This document shows, one piece after another, positions 1 through 10,007 of a stretch of DNA of 34,696 bases. Below the pieces are notes generated by a model that was not told where the DNA came from, made no database searches, and saw only the letters and a list, made by a program, of their open reading frames with translations. Position 1 is the stretch's first letter. Each line of letters begins with the position of its first letter. The stretch spans positions 1 to 34,696 of the forward strand of contig PLLV01000217.1 in NCBI GenBank assembly GCA_003142295.1, written 5' to 3'. The position numbers and the translations under genes were made by a program. Origin of the DNA: Syntrophaceae bacterium. GTDB taxonomy: Bacteria > Desulfobacterota > Syntrophia > Syntrophales > UBA2185.

Positions 1-158
1 CTGACGTTTTTGTCAAAATTTCTTGACTTCAAAGTAGTATAAATATACCGTACTAAACAGTTAGGACAGCACAAAACAGGGAAGTGAATGGCATGACTGA
101 TAGGGCTAATTCGTAACCTGTTGCGTTTGGCTTTTGAATCCTGTTATGCAAATAAGAG

Positions 159-182
159 GTTGGCCATATGGCCAACTTTTTT
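159..182 (+). terminator. Rho-independent terminator-like hairpin upstream of argS
   Basis: GTTGGCC-ATAT-GGCCAAC perfect 7-bp stem (159-176) followed directly by TTTTTT. Confidence 0.8.
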
Positions 183-280
183 AGTATGGATAATAATGGT
201 TTCTTGTCCATTCCGACTCCTTGGGTTCGGGAGAATTTTGGAGAGCAGGTATTCTGCGAAAGCAGAAGATGTAAGGTTGA

Positions 281-1951
281 ATGAAGCGCAGATTGCAAAC
301 ATTGCTGGGAAACGCCGTAAAGGCCTGTATTGATAAAAAGTTAATAGAGGCGGAGGCTATTCCCTATATTGAAATCGATATACCGAAGGATGCCGGTCAC
401 GGTGACTATGCCTCCAATGTGGCCATGGTACTGGCATCCCGTGCGAAGGGCAAACTGCCGCCCCGCCGGATTGCAGAGATCATCTCAAAGCATATCAGCA
501 GCGGCGATGATGTGCTGGCAAGGGTCGAGATCGCAGGGCCCGGTTTTATGAACTTCTTTATAAGGGAGGATGTATGGTCTACCCTGCTTCACGATGTCGA
601 TAAACTTGGTGATCGGTATGGCGCCTCTGATTACGGCAAAGGGAAGAAAATACATTTGGAATTTGTCAGCGCCAATCCCACTGGGCCTCTTCACATAGGA
701 CATGCGAGGGGCGCTGTTGTTGGCGATGTCATTGCGAACATCCTTAAGGCATCAGGGTGTTCGGTTTTTTGCGAGTATTACATTAATGATACGGGCAACC
801 AGATGAACAACCTGGGGAAGTCCGTTCTGTTTCGTTATCTCGAGCTTCTGGGCGAGGAGGTAGAGTTTCCTGAAGGCTGCTATCAGGGGGACTATCTCAG
901 AGATCTGGCTAAAGAAATTATTGCAAAAGAGGGTGACGGCTATCGTAACAGAAATCAGGAAGAGACCATCCGCATGTTTACGGATTATGCTGCAAGTGAA
1001 ATATTAATTGGCATAAAGGACGATTTAAAGGCCTTCGGCGTAGTTTTTGATAATTACTTCAGTGAGAAGGATCTTTACAAGGATGATGGAGTAGCAAAGC
1101 TGCTTGCCGAACTTGAGAAGAGAAAATTCATTTACAACGATGGGGAAACCGTCTGGTTCAGGACCACCGCTTTTGGAGATGAGAAAGACAGGGTGGTCAT
1201 AAGAAAGAGCGGAGAGCCGACCTACTTTGCCGCCGACATAGCCTACCATCAGAATAAGTACGAGCGCGGCTTTGATAAAATTATCGATGTCTGGGGGGCC
1301 GATCATCATGGATATATCCCCCGAATGGCTGCCTGTATCGAGGCCCTCGGTCATGAAAAGGATTCGCTGAAGATTGTTCTGGTGCAGCTTGTGAATCTCT
1401 TGCGGGATGGGAAGCCCGTCCCCATGTCCACCCGTGCCGGCGAGTTCGTAACCCTGAAGGAAGTCGTTGACGAAGTGGGAAAAGACGCAGCAAGGTATAA
1501 TTTTCTGATGAGACGCTCGGACAGTCACCTGGATTTCGATCTGGAACTGGCAAAGAGGCAATCAAGCGAGAATCCCGTCTACTATGTGCAGTACGCCCAT
1601 GCGAGAATTTGCAGCATCATGAGAAATGCCGATGAGCGGGGATACAAAATTCCGGCATATGATGAAGTGGATTTGAGCTTCCTGACTCTTCCTGAGGAGA
1701 TTAACTTAATTAAGGCAATCACCCGGCTTCCTGAGGTGGTTGAAGGCGCTGCGCTGTCCCTCGAGCCACACCGTTTGACGTTTTACCTTAATGATTTTGC
1801 AGCGCTCTTCCATAGCTATTATAACAAGTACAAGGTCCTTTCTGATGAAGAAGGCCTCAGCAGGGCGAGACTTTTCCTGACAAAATCAATACTGGCCGTG
1901 TTGAGCAATGCCTTAAGGATACTGGGAGTTTCAGCACCGGAAAGAATGTGA
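281..1951 (+). CDS. argS: Arginyl-tRNA synthetase
   Basis: 556 aa; [22 protein letters not shown] (HIGH motif), typical N-terminal domain and C-terminal anticodon-binding DALRIL tail. Confidence 0.97.
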   Translation: MKRRLQTLLGNAVKACIDKKLIEAEAIPYIEIDIPKDAGHGDYASNVAMVLASRAKGKLPPRRIAEIISKHISSGDDVLARVEIAGPGFMNFFIREDVWSTLLHDVDKLGDRYGASDYGKGKKIHLEFVSANPTGPLHIGHARGAVVGDVIANILKASGCSVFCEYYINDTGNQMNNLGKSVLFRYLELLGEEVEFPEGCYQGDYLRDLAKEIIAKEGDGYRNRNQEETIRMFTDYAASEILIGIKDDLKAFGVVFDNYFSEKDLYKDDGVAKLLAELEKRKFIYNDGETVWFRTTAFGDEKDRVVIRKSGEPTYFAADIAYHQNKYERGFDKIIDVWGADHHGYIPRMAACIEALGHEKDSLKIVLVQLVNLLRDGKPVPMSTRAGEFVTLKEVVDEVGKDAARYNFLMRRSDSHLDFDLELAKRQSSENPVYYVQYAHARICSIMRNADERGYKIPAYDEVDLSFLTLPEEINLIKAITRLPEVVEGAALSLEPHRLTFYLNDFAALFHSYYNKYKVLSDEEGLSRARLFLTKSILAVLSNALRILGVSAPERM

Positions 1952-1969
1952 AGACAGTAGAAGAGCGAA

Positions 1970-2599
1970 ATGACATCCAAGAATGTTCGTGTATTTGAAC
2001 TGAAGCTGGGTAAACGGGCGTTGATTCTATTTATCGTAGGAATGTCCTGTTTGCTTTTTGTTGTTTTTCTGTTCGGTGTGACGGTTGGCAAGAATATTGA
2101 TACCTACCCGGAAAAGTTTTCACACGGTTTTCGGGGCATGATGATGGAAAAGCTTGGCTTGTCGTCGAACAGGGCGGAGACTGCAGTGTCCGTGGGCGAA
2201 ACAGCGACAGAAACCGCCAAGGCAGGGGGGGAAGAAATTGTTCCGGAAGAAAAGAAGGCGCCTGTAGCAGCAGCCGCGGCGTCTGACGAAAAGCAGCCTT
2301 CAGTTCCTGCCGCCACTCAAACGGAAATAAAGCCGCCTGCCGAGCAGGAGAAATATCAGATACAGGTTGGTTCTTTCAAGGAAAAGGAAAAAGCGGACCA
2401 GTTATGTAAAAAACTTACACGCCTGGGATTTTCCCCCAGAGTTGCAGAAATGCAGGTGCCGAAAAAGGGAAAGTGGATGCGCATAACCCTTGAGGGGTTT
2501 GAAAGTCGGGAAGATGCGCAGAAAGCGGCGGATCGTGTGGCAAGAAAAATCAAGGGACTAAACTGTGTCGTTCTTAGAATGGGAGCGAAGAATAACTGA
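1970..2599 (+). CDS. SPOR domain-containing membrane-anchored protein
   Basis: N-terminal TM segment (ALILFIVGMSCLLFVVFLFGVTVG), low-complexity linker, C-terminal SPOR-like YQIQVGSFKEKEKADQLCKKLTRLGFSPRV. Confidence 0.88.
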   Translation: MTSKNVRVFELKLGKRALILFIVGMSCLLFVVFLFGVTVGKNIDTYPEKFSHGFRGMMMEKLGLSSNRAETAVSVGETATETAKAGGEEIVPEEKKAPVAAAAASDEKQPSVPAATQTEIKPPAEQEKYQIQVGSFKEKEKADQLCKKLTRLGFSPRVAEMQVPKKGKWMRITLEGFESREDAQKAADRVARKIKGLNCVVLRMGAKNN

Positions 2600-2625
2600 A
2601 GTTAGCAGATATGTGCCGGTGAGTA

Positions 2626-3963
2626 ATGTTTGAGACGCTGACGGAAAAATTGGAAGATGTATTTAAGAAACTCAAGCGGAGAGGTCGCCTTGATGAAGAT
2701 AATATTGTCTCCGCCTTGAGAGAGATACGCATGGCCCTTCTTGAGGCGGATGTCAATTTTAAAGTGGTCAAAGACTTTATAGATGACATCAGGTCGAGGG
2801 CTATGGGGCAAGAGGTTCTGGACAGTATTACACCGGGCCAACAGGTCGTGAAGATTGTCCATGACAGGCTCGTGGAGCTATTGGGAGGGAAAAGCAGCCA
2901 GCTGAGACTTTCTAATCGCTTTCCTGCTCCGGTAATGATGGTCGGTCTTCAGGGATGCGGCAAAACTACGACAGCGGTCAAGCTTGCGCAGCATCTGGTC
3001 AATCAGGGCAAGAGGGTATATCTCGTTTCGTCAGACGTATACAGGCCGGCAGCCATTCAGCAACTGCGGGTCTTAGGTGAGAAGATTGACGGTGTGGGGA
3101 TTTATGCTTCCGCAGATATTCATGATCCGGTCAGGATGTGCCTGCAGGCCGTCGATGAGGCAAAGAGCAACGGCTATGAGGTGATTATCATTGATACGGC
3201 CGGCCGGCTTCACATAGACAATGAAATGATGGATGAACTGAAAAGGATAAAGGATGCAATTAATCCCGCGGAGATTCTCCTTGTCGCAGATGCCATGACA
3301 GGCCAGGATGCTGTGAATGTGGCTGGAAAATTTAATGAACTTCTCGGCATTGATGGCGTGATTATGACCAAGATGGACGGAGATGCGAGGGGCGGCGCAG
3401 CGCTCTCGCTGAAGGCAGTCATCGGCAAGCCCATAAAGTTCATCGGTGTCGGTGAAAAAATCGATGCTTTAGAGGTTTGTCATCCCGAACGCATGGCTTC
3501 ACGGATCTTAGGTATGGGTGATATCCTGACCTTTGTCGAAAAGGCACAGGCTACAGTCGATGAAAAACAGGCGCGAGAGCTCGAGAAGAAAATCAGGAAG
3601 AATGAATTCACCCTTGAAGATTTCCGGGACCAATTGAAACAGATCAAGTCGATGGGGTCTATCGGCGACATTATGGGGATGATTCCCGGATTGGGAAAGC
3701 TCAAAGCTCTGGCGCATGCGACACCCGATGAGAAGGAAATTATAAGAACCCTGGCGATAATCGATTCTATGACAAGGAAGGAACGTTCGAATTATCTCTT
3801 AATCGATGGCCAGAGGAGAAAGAGGATAGCGAGGGGAAGCGGTACGACGGTCCAGGACGTCAACAGGCTGTTGAAAAATTATGGTGAGATGAGAAAGATT
3901 ATGAAAAAGCTGACGTCAAAGGAAGGGATGAAATCGTTTCGCAGGGGTAATTTACCCTTTTAA
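2626..3963 (+). CDS. ffh: Signal recognition particle protein Ffh
   Basis: NG GTPase domain ([38 protein letters not shown]) plus M domain ([27 protein letters not shown]). Confidence 0.97.
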   Translation: MFETLTEKLEDVFKKLKRRGRLDEDNIVSALREIRMALLEADVNFKVVKDFIDDIRSRAMGQEVLDSITPGQQVVKIVHDRLVELLGGKSSQLRLSNRFPAPVMMVGLQGCGKTTTAVKLAQHLVNQGKRVYLVSSDVYRPAAIQQLRVLGEKIDGVGIYASADIHDPVRMCLQAVDEAKSNGYEVIIIDTAGRLHIDNEMMDELKRIKDAINPAEILLVADAMTGQDAVNVAGKFNELLGIDGVIMTKMDGDARGGAALSLKAVIGKPIKFIGVGEKIDALEVCHPERMASRILGMGDILTFVEKAQATVDEKQARELEKKIRKNEFTLEDFRDQLKQIKSMGSIGDIMGMIPGLGKLKALAHATPDEKEIIRTLAIIDSMTRKERSNYLLIDGQRRKRIARGSGTTVQDVNRLLKNYGEMRKIMKKLTSKEGMKSFRRGNLPF

Positions 3964-4039
3964 TTAAATGAAAAATGGATTATAATAAAACTTCTTCCTT
4001 TATAATCAAACGTATGTATAACAAATTACAATAATTTTC

Positions 4040-4049
4040 AGGAGGTGAT
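4040..4049 (+). promoter_or_regulatory. Near-perfect Shine-Dalgarno AGGAGGTGAT upstream of rpsP
   Basis: AGGAGGTGAT about 11 nt before the ATG at 4061. Confidence 0.7.
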
Positions 4050-4060
4050 AGATAACAGGA

Positions 4061-4306
4061 ATGGCAGTTAAGATAAGGTTGGCGCGGCTTGGTGGAAAAG
4101 GCAGGCCCTATTACAGGATTGTGGTAGCCGATTCCGAATCTCCGAGGGATGGCAGATTTCTGGAGATCCTGGGAAGCTATAATCCTCAAAAAAATCCGGC
4201 GGAGGTTGTCCTGAAAAAGGAACGTATTGTCGATTGGCTTTCAAAAGGAGCCATACCCACTTTGACGGTTTCCCAGTTGTTTGCAAAGAAGGGGATCACG
4301 AAGTGA
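4061..4306 (+). CDS. rpsP: 30S ribosomal protein S16
   Basis: [42 protein letters not shown] is typical S16. Confidence 0.98.
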   Translation: MAVKIRLARLGGKGRPYYRIVVADSESPRDGRFLEILGSYNPQKNPAEVVLKKERIVDWLSKGAIPTLTVSQLFAKKGITK

Positions 4307-4420
4307 ACATAGTTGAAACAAATGGGGCCATGTCTTGAACTTCGAAATTGAATGGTTTTGCGGTTGAAGTCGATATTGCTAATGGATTTATTGAATAAGT
4401 AATCCGTGGAGGTTGTGACG

Positions 4421-4651
4421 ATGAAAGAGTTGATCAAGTACATAGCTCAGTCTTTGGTGGATAATCCTGATTCGGTGGAAGTATCCGAGGTGCTTGGTGA
4501 GCAGACTTCTGTGATCGAACTGAGAGTTGCGAAGGAAGACCTGGGTAAAGTTATCGGCAAGCAGGGAAGAACCGCAAAAGCCATGAGGACCATTTTAAGT
4601 GCGGCATCAACGAAGCTTCGCAAGAGGGCCGTCTTAGAAATTATTGAATGA
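4421..4651 (+). CDS. khpA: KH domain RNA-binding protein (KhpA/YlqC family)
   Basis: [21 protein letters not shown]...[18 protein letters not shown]; start moved from the track's GTG at 4406 to the ATG at 4421 behind GGAGG. Confidence 0.93.
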   Translation: MKELIKYIAQSLVDNPDSVEVSEVLGEQTSVIELRVAKEDLGKVIGKQGRTAKAMRTILSAASTKLRKRAVLEIIE

Positions 4652-5157
4652 ACCCGACTCAGTTCTTTGAAATTGGCAAGATTGTTAAGTCCTGCGGTCT
4701 CAGGGGCCGTATGAAAGCGGTGTCGTACCTTGAGTCAAATGACAAGCTTCAAAACCTTGACGAACTCTATATAGGACAAGGAGAAGATAAGAAGGGGCCC
4801 TTCAAATTAAAGGGCTTCCGGAGCAGAGGAAAGAGTTTTTTTCTCGAAATAGAGGGCGTCGGAAATCTCCAAAGTGCGAATGCCTTTGTTGGTTGCCGGG
4901 TACTGATTCCCGCGGACAAACTGGAAGAATTGCCCGAAGGCGAATATTACTGGCGGGACATGATAGGCCTTAAAGTAGTTACGGAAGAGGGCCGCTTTTT
5001 AGGCGTAATTGAGGCTATTTTCCCGACGGGGAGTAATGACGTCTACGTATGCAGCGGGGGAGAAAGGGAGGTTTTGCTGCCAGGCATTGCCGATGTGATA
5101 CGAAAGATCGATATAGATCGGGGGATGATGGTTGTAAGACTGCTTGAAGGTTTATAG
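4648..5157 (+). CDS. rimM: Ribosome maturation factor RimM
   Basis: Position in rpsP-rimM-trmD-rplS operon; [12 protein letters not shown] and [28 protein letters not shown] tail. Confidence 0.95.
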   Translation: MNPTQFFEIGKIVKSCGLRGRMKAVSYLESNDKLQNLDELYIGQGEDKKGPFKLKGFRSRGKSFFLEIEGVGNLQSANAFVGCRVLIPADKLEELPEGEYYWRDMIGLKVVTEEGRFLGVIEAIFPTGSNDVYVCSGGEREVLLPGIADVIRKIDIDRGMMVVRLLEGL

Positions 5158-5163
5158 AAGGCC

Positions 5164-5901
5164 ATGATCAGGTTTGATATCCTATCCGTTTTCCCCGAGA
5201 TGTTTGAATCCCCGCTTAATCACAGTATCTTGAAAAGAGCGCAGGAGAAGGGGATGGCGGAAATCCATCTCCACAACATCCGCGACTATGCCGAGGATAA
5301 GCATAGGATGACAGATGACGCCCCTTACGGAGGAGGCGGCGGCATGGTCATGAAGGTGGAACCAATCGACATGGCTCTGGCGTCAATCGTTCCCTCAAGA
5401 GATAATGCCCTGGTAGTTCTCCTGACTCCCCAGGGAGAAACCTTCAACCAGAAAATAGCGGAGGAAATGTCTCGCTATTTTCGCATTGTTCTCGTATGTG
5501 GTCACTACGAGGGTGTGGACGAAAGGGTAAGGGACCATCTGGTTGACAGAGAGATTTCGATAGGCGATTTTGTTTTGACGGGTGGGGAGCTTTCGGCTAT
5601 GGTCATCGTTGACGCTGTTACCCGTCTGATCCCGGGTGTTCTGGGGAATTATGACTCCGCATCTTATGATTCGTTTTCTACCGGTTTGTTGGAGTATCCC
5701 CACTATACACGTCCCGGCAGCTACCGGGGCTGGCAGGTTCCCGATGTACTGCTGTCAGGTAATCACCGGGAGATTGAGTCATGGCGGAAGAAGGAATCGC
5801 TAAAAAGAACATATTTGAGGCGGCCGGACTTGCTGGAAAAAATAGAGCTATGCGATGAGGACGGAAAAACACTCGAAGACATAAAAAAGAATTGTAAGTG
5901 A
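5164..5901 (+). CDS. trmD: tRNA (guanine-N1-)-methyltransferase
   Basis: [63 protein letters not shown]. Confidence 0.98.
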   Translation: MIRFDILSVFPEMFESPLNHSILKRAQEKGMAEIHLHNIRDYAEDKHRMTDDAPYGGGGGMVMKVEPIDMALASIVPSRDNALVVLLTPQGETFNQKIAEEMSRYFRIVLVCGHYEGVDERVRDHLVDREISIGDFVLTGGELSAMVIVDAVTRLIPGVLGNYDSASYDSFSTGLLEYPHYTRPGSYRGWQVPDVLLSGNHREIESWRKKESLKRTYLRRPDLLEKIELCDEDGKTLEDIKKNCK

Positions 5902-5924
5902 CGCGATATGGAGGAGTTTGCGAT

Positions 5925-6269
5925 ATGAATGCTATGGAAATGCTTGAAAAAGAGCAGATGAGAGGGGACATTCCCAGTTTCAAGCCCGGCGATACCGTCA
6001 GGGTGTACGTGCGAATTGTGGAGGGACAGAAGCAGAGAATACAAGCCTTTGAAGGCGTTGTCATCCGCAAAAAACGAGGTGATTGCCGGTCCAGTTTCAC
6101 AGTGAGAAAGGTTTCCTATGGTGTAGGTGTTGAACGGACATTTCCCCTTCATTCACCGGTCATAGATAGGATTGAAGTAGTCAATCGCGGCAAAGTGCGG
6201 CGTTCCCGGCTGTACTACTTGCGCGGTCTAAGAGGGAAAAAAGCAAGAATCAAAGAAATGGGGAAATAG
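5925..6269 (+). CDS. rplS: 50S ribosomal protein L19
   Basis: [32 protein letters not shown]...[45 protein letters not shown] at 5925 behind GGAGG is more likely than the GTG at 5898. Confidence 0.97.
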   Translation: MNAMEMLEKEQMRGDIPSFKPGDTVRVYVRIVEGQKQRIQAFEGVVIRKKRGDCRSSFTVRKVSYGVGVERTFPLHSPVIDRIEVVNRGKVRRSRLYYLRGLRGKKARIKEMGK

Positions 6270-6398
6270 GCATTAAATAAAGCCCAGTACAGAGGAAGTT
6301 CCCCGTATCTCTAAATCTTCACAGGCAGGGATGCGGGAAAGCCTCCCCTTCTTTGTTCAGCCCCCCAGAACCACGTTTACAGGTTTCTTATCCCGACT

Positions 6399-7022
6399 AT
6401 GAACAGTTTCGAACGGCGAGCCCATCAACTTGGTTATAGATCAATAGCTGGCATTGATGAGGTGGGCAGAGGTCCCCTTGCGGGTCCCGTTGTCGCCGCA
6501 GCCGTGATACTCCCCCCCGATTACAAGAACAGGGAAATCAAAGATTCCAAGCAGCTAACAGCTAAGAAGAGAGATAGCCTTTCCGAAATCATAAGGCAAG
6601 ACGCCCTTTCCATTGGTCTAGGTGTTGTCGAGGCTTCGTTTATTGACGAAGTGAACATATTTCAGGCGACACTGGTGGCCATGAAGGAGGCCACATTGAA
6701 TCTTTCCCTAACGCCTGATTATCTGCTCATTGACGGATCACATCGCATTTTTGTCTCCATACCCCAGGAAACCATTGTCAAAGGCGACACGCGGAGCGTC
6801 TCCGTAGCGTCTGCCTCCATCATTGCCAAAGTCTGCAGAGACAGGATCATGGAGATCTATGATCGCCAGTTCCCCCAGTATAATTTTTCCAAGAACAAAG
6901 GCTATGCTACAGAGGAACATAGAGAAGCAATCAAGAAGCATGGGCATTGCAAGATTCATCGAAGGTCTTTCATAGTTAAAGACAAGAGTCTCCTCCACGT
7001 AAATGCCGAAATGGATTTTTGA
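6399..7022 (+). CDS. rnhB: Ribonuclease HII
   Basis: IAGIDEVGRGPLAGPVVAAAVILP, LLIDGSH, KGDTRSVSVASASIIAKVCRDRIM. Confidence 0.97.
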   Translation: MNSFERRAHQLGYRSIAGIDEVGRGPLAGPVVAAAVILPPDYKNREIKDSKQLTAKKRDSLSEIIRQDALSIGLGVVEASFIDEVNIFQATLVAMKEATLNLSLTPDYLLIDGSHRIFVSIPQETIVKGDTRSVSVASASIIAKVCRDRIMEIYDRQFPQYNFSKNKGYATEEHREAIKKHGHCKIHRRSFIVKDKSLLHVNAEMDF

Positions 7023-7043
7023 AAACATTTTGCAGCATCGGGA

Positions 7044-7421
7044 ATGATAATGAAGGGTTCTGATAGGATGCGGACCGGCAAGAAAGGAGAGGATATTGCT
7101 GTTGCCTATTTGAAGGGTAAAGGCTATCGGATCGTCGAACGCAATTACAAGTGCCGTTTGGGAGAGATTGACATTGTGGCAAAAGACGGGGATGCGATTG
7201 TCTTTGTGGAGGTTAAGAGCAGGAAATCGGAAGAGTTTGGCGATCCCCAGCTTGCCGTAGGATTGGAAAAGCAAAAGAAGATTTCAAAAATTTCCCTCAC
7301 GTATTTAAAAGAGAAACACCTCTATCCCTGCAATGCGAGATTCGACGTCGTGGCGATCAAGATGCTGCCTGACGGGAGCACTGTAGAGCTTATACAAAAC
7401 GCCTTCGAACTTGCCGTTTAA
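7044..7421 (+). CDS. YraN family (UPF0102) endonuclease-like protein
   Basis: GKKGEDIAVAYLKGKGYRIVERNYKCRLGEIDIVAKDGDAIVFVEVKSRK is a UPF0102 signature; the start may be 7068. Confidence 0.93.
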   Translation: MIMKGSDRMRTGKKGEDIAVAYLKGKGYRIVERNYKCRLGEIDIVAKDGDAIVFVEVKSRKSEEFGDPQLAVGLEKQKKISKISLTYLKEKHLYPCNARFDVVAIKMLPDGSTVELIQNAFELAV

Positions 7422-7488
7422 TTCCATCCTATATTTTATTCAATGTATGCCTTGGACTTTGAGACTTGCTTCTCGAACCTTGTGGCCC

Positions 7489-8610
7489 CTAAAGGTAGGG
7501 CACCACGAGGTCCTTTACGTACCGTGCTATGGCGACACAGGAGGTCAATCCGGGAGATTCAATGCCGATGAGATTTATCAGTCCGGGATATCCTATATCG
7601 CGCTCATCCTTAATGATGAAGTCGTGGTAGGCCTCACCGGGGCCCTGCAGTTTCGGACGAATACCACACGTGTCCGGATGGAGGTATTCCGGTTTGAACC
7701 CAGGCAGGTAATTTATGATGGATTGATAAAACGATTCCCTTCTCCCTTCATCTATGCTGTATTCGATCTCATCTGTGTACTGGCTGTCCGGGCCGAACTT
7801 GACACGGTTGCTCAGATCCAGCGTGGCATGGATGCCGAGGCTTTCCGTATTTTCCGGGGGCACGGGATAAACCAGATGATTCAGTTTCGGAGCAGGGGAG
7901 GCAGAAAAATAATTTCCCTTGCAGTATTTCAGACGGTATCCACATCGGTCGATGTTGATGCCGGCCATAGCGGCGATACTGTCTGAATATAGACCGGCAC
8001 TGTTGATAATGACCCTGGTGTGAAATCGGTATTCTCCTCCGTTTGTTTCCACTTCGTATATGCCATTTTCAGCATGAATGGCTGTGACTTTCGAACGGAA
8101 AGCGATCACGGCGCCGGAACTTTCCGCATTTATGCAGAAAGAGCGCATCATGCTATGGCTATCGATGATCCCGGTGGACGGGGAATAGATGGCAGCCTTT
8201 GCGCTGACCTCCGGTTCGAGGGTCAAGGCTTGCTTTTTCCCCAGCAGGGTGAGATCGGATACGCCATTTCCCTCGGCGTGCTTTTTTATGTTCTCGAGTC
8301 GTTCACATTCTTCGTCGTTGGCGGCGACAATCAGTTTGCCGATGCGCTTATGAGGAATGTTTCGTTCCCTGCATAGATCATAGAGGAGGCGGTTTCCCTC
8401 TGTACACAAGGAAGCCTTCAGGAAGCCGTGGGGGTAGTAAATGCCAGCGTGTATGACCTCACTGTTGCGACTGCTTGTCTCCTGGCCGAAGCCGTCGTTT
8501 TTTTCAATAAGCAATACACGCTTATACTTTGCAGAAAGCTCTTCCGCAATGGACAGGCCGATTACCCCGGCACCGATAACAGTAATATTAAAAGAGTCTG
8601 TTGGGGTCAT
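7489..8610 (-). CDS. FAD-dependent oxidoreductase, L-2-hydroxyglutarate oxidase/dehydrogenase-like
   Basis: ITVIGAGVIGLSIAEELS...SSRNSEVIHAGIYYPHGFLKASLCTEGNRLLYDLC, GICYxx-like Rossmann start and C-terminal LIGIESPGLTSC typical of LhgO/L2HGDH relatives. Confidence 0.85.
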   Translation of the reverse strand: MTPTDSFNITVIGAGVIGLSIAEELSAKYKRVLLIEKNDGFGQETSSRNSEVIHAGIYYPHGFLKASLCTEGNRLLYDLCRERNIPHKRIGKLIVAANDEECERLENIKKHAEGNGVSDLTLLGKKQALTLEPEVSAKAAIYSPSTGIIDSHSMMRSFCINAESSGAVIAFRSKVTAIHAENGIYEVETNGGEYRFHTRVIINSAGLYSDSIAAMAGINIDRCGYRLKYCKGNYFSASPAPKLNHLVYPVPPENTESLGIHATLDLSNRVKFGPDSQYTDEIEYSIDEGRRESFYQSIINYLPGFKPEYLHPDTCGIRPKLQGPGEAYHDFIIKDERDIGYPGLINLIGIESPGLTSCVAIARYVKDLVVPYL

Positions 8611-8615
8611 TCACA

Positions 8616-9992
8616 TTAAAAATGGGTCAATGCCGGTTTGCCGGTAGGATAGACGTTGAAGCCGATATCAAAGCATCGCTTGTGGTCAATGATGTTCCTC
8701 CCGTCAAAGATAGAGGCCGGCTTGGTCATGGTATCATATATTTTCTGATAGTCGAGGTTCCGGTACACATCCCACTCGGTCAGTACGGCGATAGCGTGGC
8801 ATCCGTCGGCTGCCTTGTAAGGATCTTCTATGAAGCTAACTTTTCCTTCCATGCCTGCCAGGTCCGCCTTTGCGTTTTTCAGTGCTTTCGGGTCGGTGAT
8901 GACGATCTCCGCCTTCTCCTCCAGCAGCATTCTGGTGATGTAAATGGCAGGGCTTTCTCTTGTGTCACCTGTGTTGGCTTTAAATGCAAAACCGAAAAGG
9001 CAGATCTTCTTGTCGGCAAGGGTGTTGAACATGGCAGTCAGCATATTCAATATGAAGCGCTCCTGCTGATACTGGTTGATTCTGACAACACTTTCCCAGT
9101 ATTCGGCAACGTCATGGAGATCATAGTGCCGGCAGAGGTAGACTAGGTTAAGGATGTCCTTCTTGAAGCAGGAACCACCGAAACCGACACTGGCGCTGAG
9201 ATACTTGCTGCCGATCCGGCTGTCCATCCCGACGGCCTTTGATACCTCGGTTATATCGGCGTCCGTCTTTTCGCAGAGTGCCGAGATGGCATTGATGGAT
9301 GATATTCTCTGCGCCAGAAAGGCGTTCGATACGATTTTGGAAAGCTCACTGCTCCAGATATTGGAAGTGATGATTTTTTCCCGAGGCACCCAGTTGGCAT
9401 ATATTTCCACAAGGGTCTCCCTGGCTGCCAATCCGCTTTTTGTATCCTGGCATCCTATGAGGATGCGATCAGGATTTTCGAGATCCCTCATAGCCGAACC
9501 TTCGGCCAGAAATTCAGGGTTGGAAAGGACATCGAAAGAAACAGAGTTTTTCGTATAATTCAGTATTTTTTCCATGGCCAGAGCGGTTTTTACGGGAAGG
9601 GTGCTCTTTTCTATGACTATCTTTGACGATTCCGAATACTGGAGGATCTGTCGGGCCGTTTTTTCCCAGTACTGGAGGTCCGCAGCCATGCCTGCACCCG
9701 CTCCGAATGTCTTGGTCGGCGTATTTACACTGACAAAGATGATGTCGTTGTCCCTGATTCCGCCTTCTATATCGGTACTGAAAAAAAGGTTCTTGCCTCT
9801 CGTTGCCTTAACTATTTCGCCAAGCCCCGGTTCATAAATGGGGAGATCGTCGGAGTTCCATTCGGCAATGCGGATCGGATTGATGTCGACGACTGTGACC
9901 CTATACTGGGGACATTTGTACGCTATCATAGCCATCGTCGGACCGCCTACGTACCCGGCGCCTATACACAGAATATTTTTGTTGAATTTCAT
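8616..9992 (-). CDS. UDP-glucose 6-dehydrogenase, animal-like subtype
   Basis: GAGYVGGPTMAMIA, NPEFLAEGSAMRDLENPDRILIG, WSSELSKIVSNAFLAQRISSINAISALCE, ASVGFGGSCFKKDILNLVYLC. Confidence 0.95.
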   Translation of the reverse strand: MKFNKNILCIGAGYVGGPTMAMIAYKCPQYRVTVVDINPIRIAEWNSDDLPIYEPGLGEIVKATRGKNLFFSTDIEGGIRDNDIIFVSVNTPTKTFGAGAGMAADLQYWEKTARQILQYSESSKIVIEKSTLPVKTALAMEKILNYTKNSVSFDVLSNPEFLAEGSAMRDLENPDRILIGCQDTKSGLAARETLVEIYANWVPREKIITSNIWSSELSKIVSNAFLAQRISSINAISALCEKTDADITEVSKAVGMDSRIGSKYLSASVGFGGSCFKKDILNLVYLCRHYDLHDVAEYWESVVRINQYQQERFILNMLTAMFNTLADKKICLFGFAFKANTGDTRESPAIYITRMLLEEKAEIVITDPKALKNAKADLAGMEGKVSFIEDPYKAADGCHAIAVLTEWDVYRNLDYQKIYDTMTKPASIFDGRNIIDHKRCFDIGFNVYPTGKPALTHF

Positions 9993-10007
9993 GGGAGCCT
10001 CTAATCT

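Noticed and set aside
1025-1561. 178-aa minus-strand ORF inside argS
   Set aside because: Antisense shadow of argS.
7411-7986. 191-aa plus-strand ORF (and 8020-8376) antisense to the L-2-hydroxyglutarate oxidase-like gene
   Set aside because: Fully antisense to a convincing gene; composition is that of a complementary-strand artefact with no recognisable domain.
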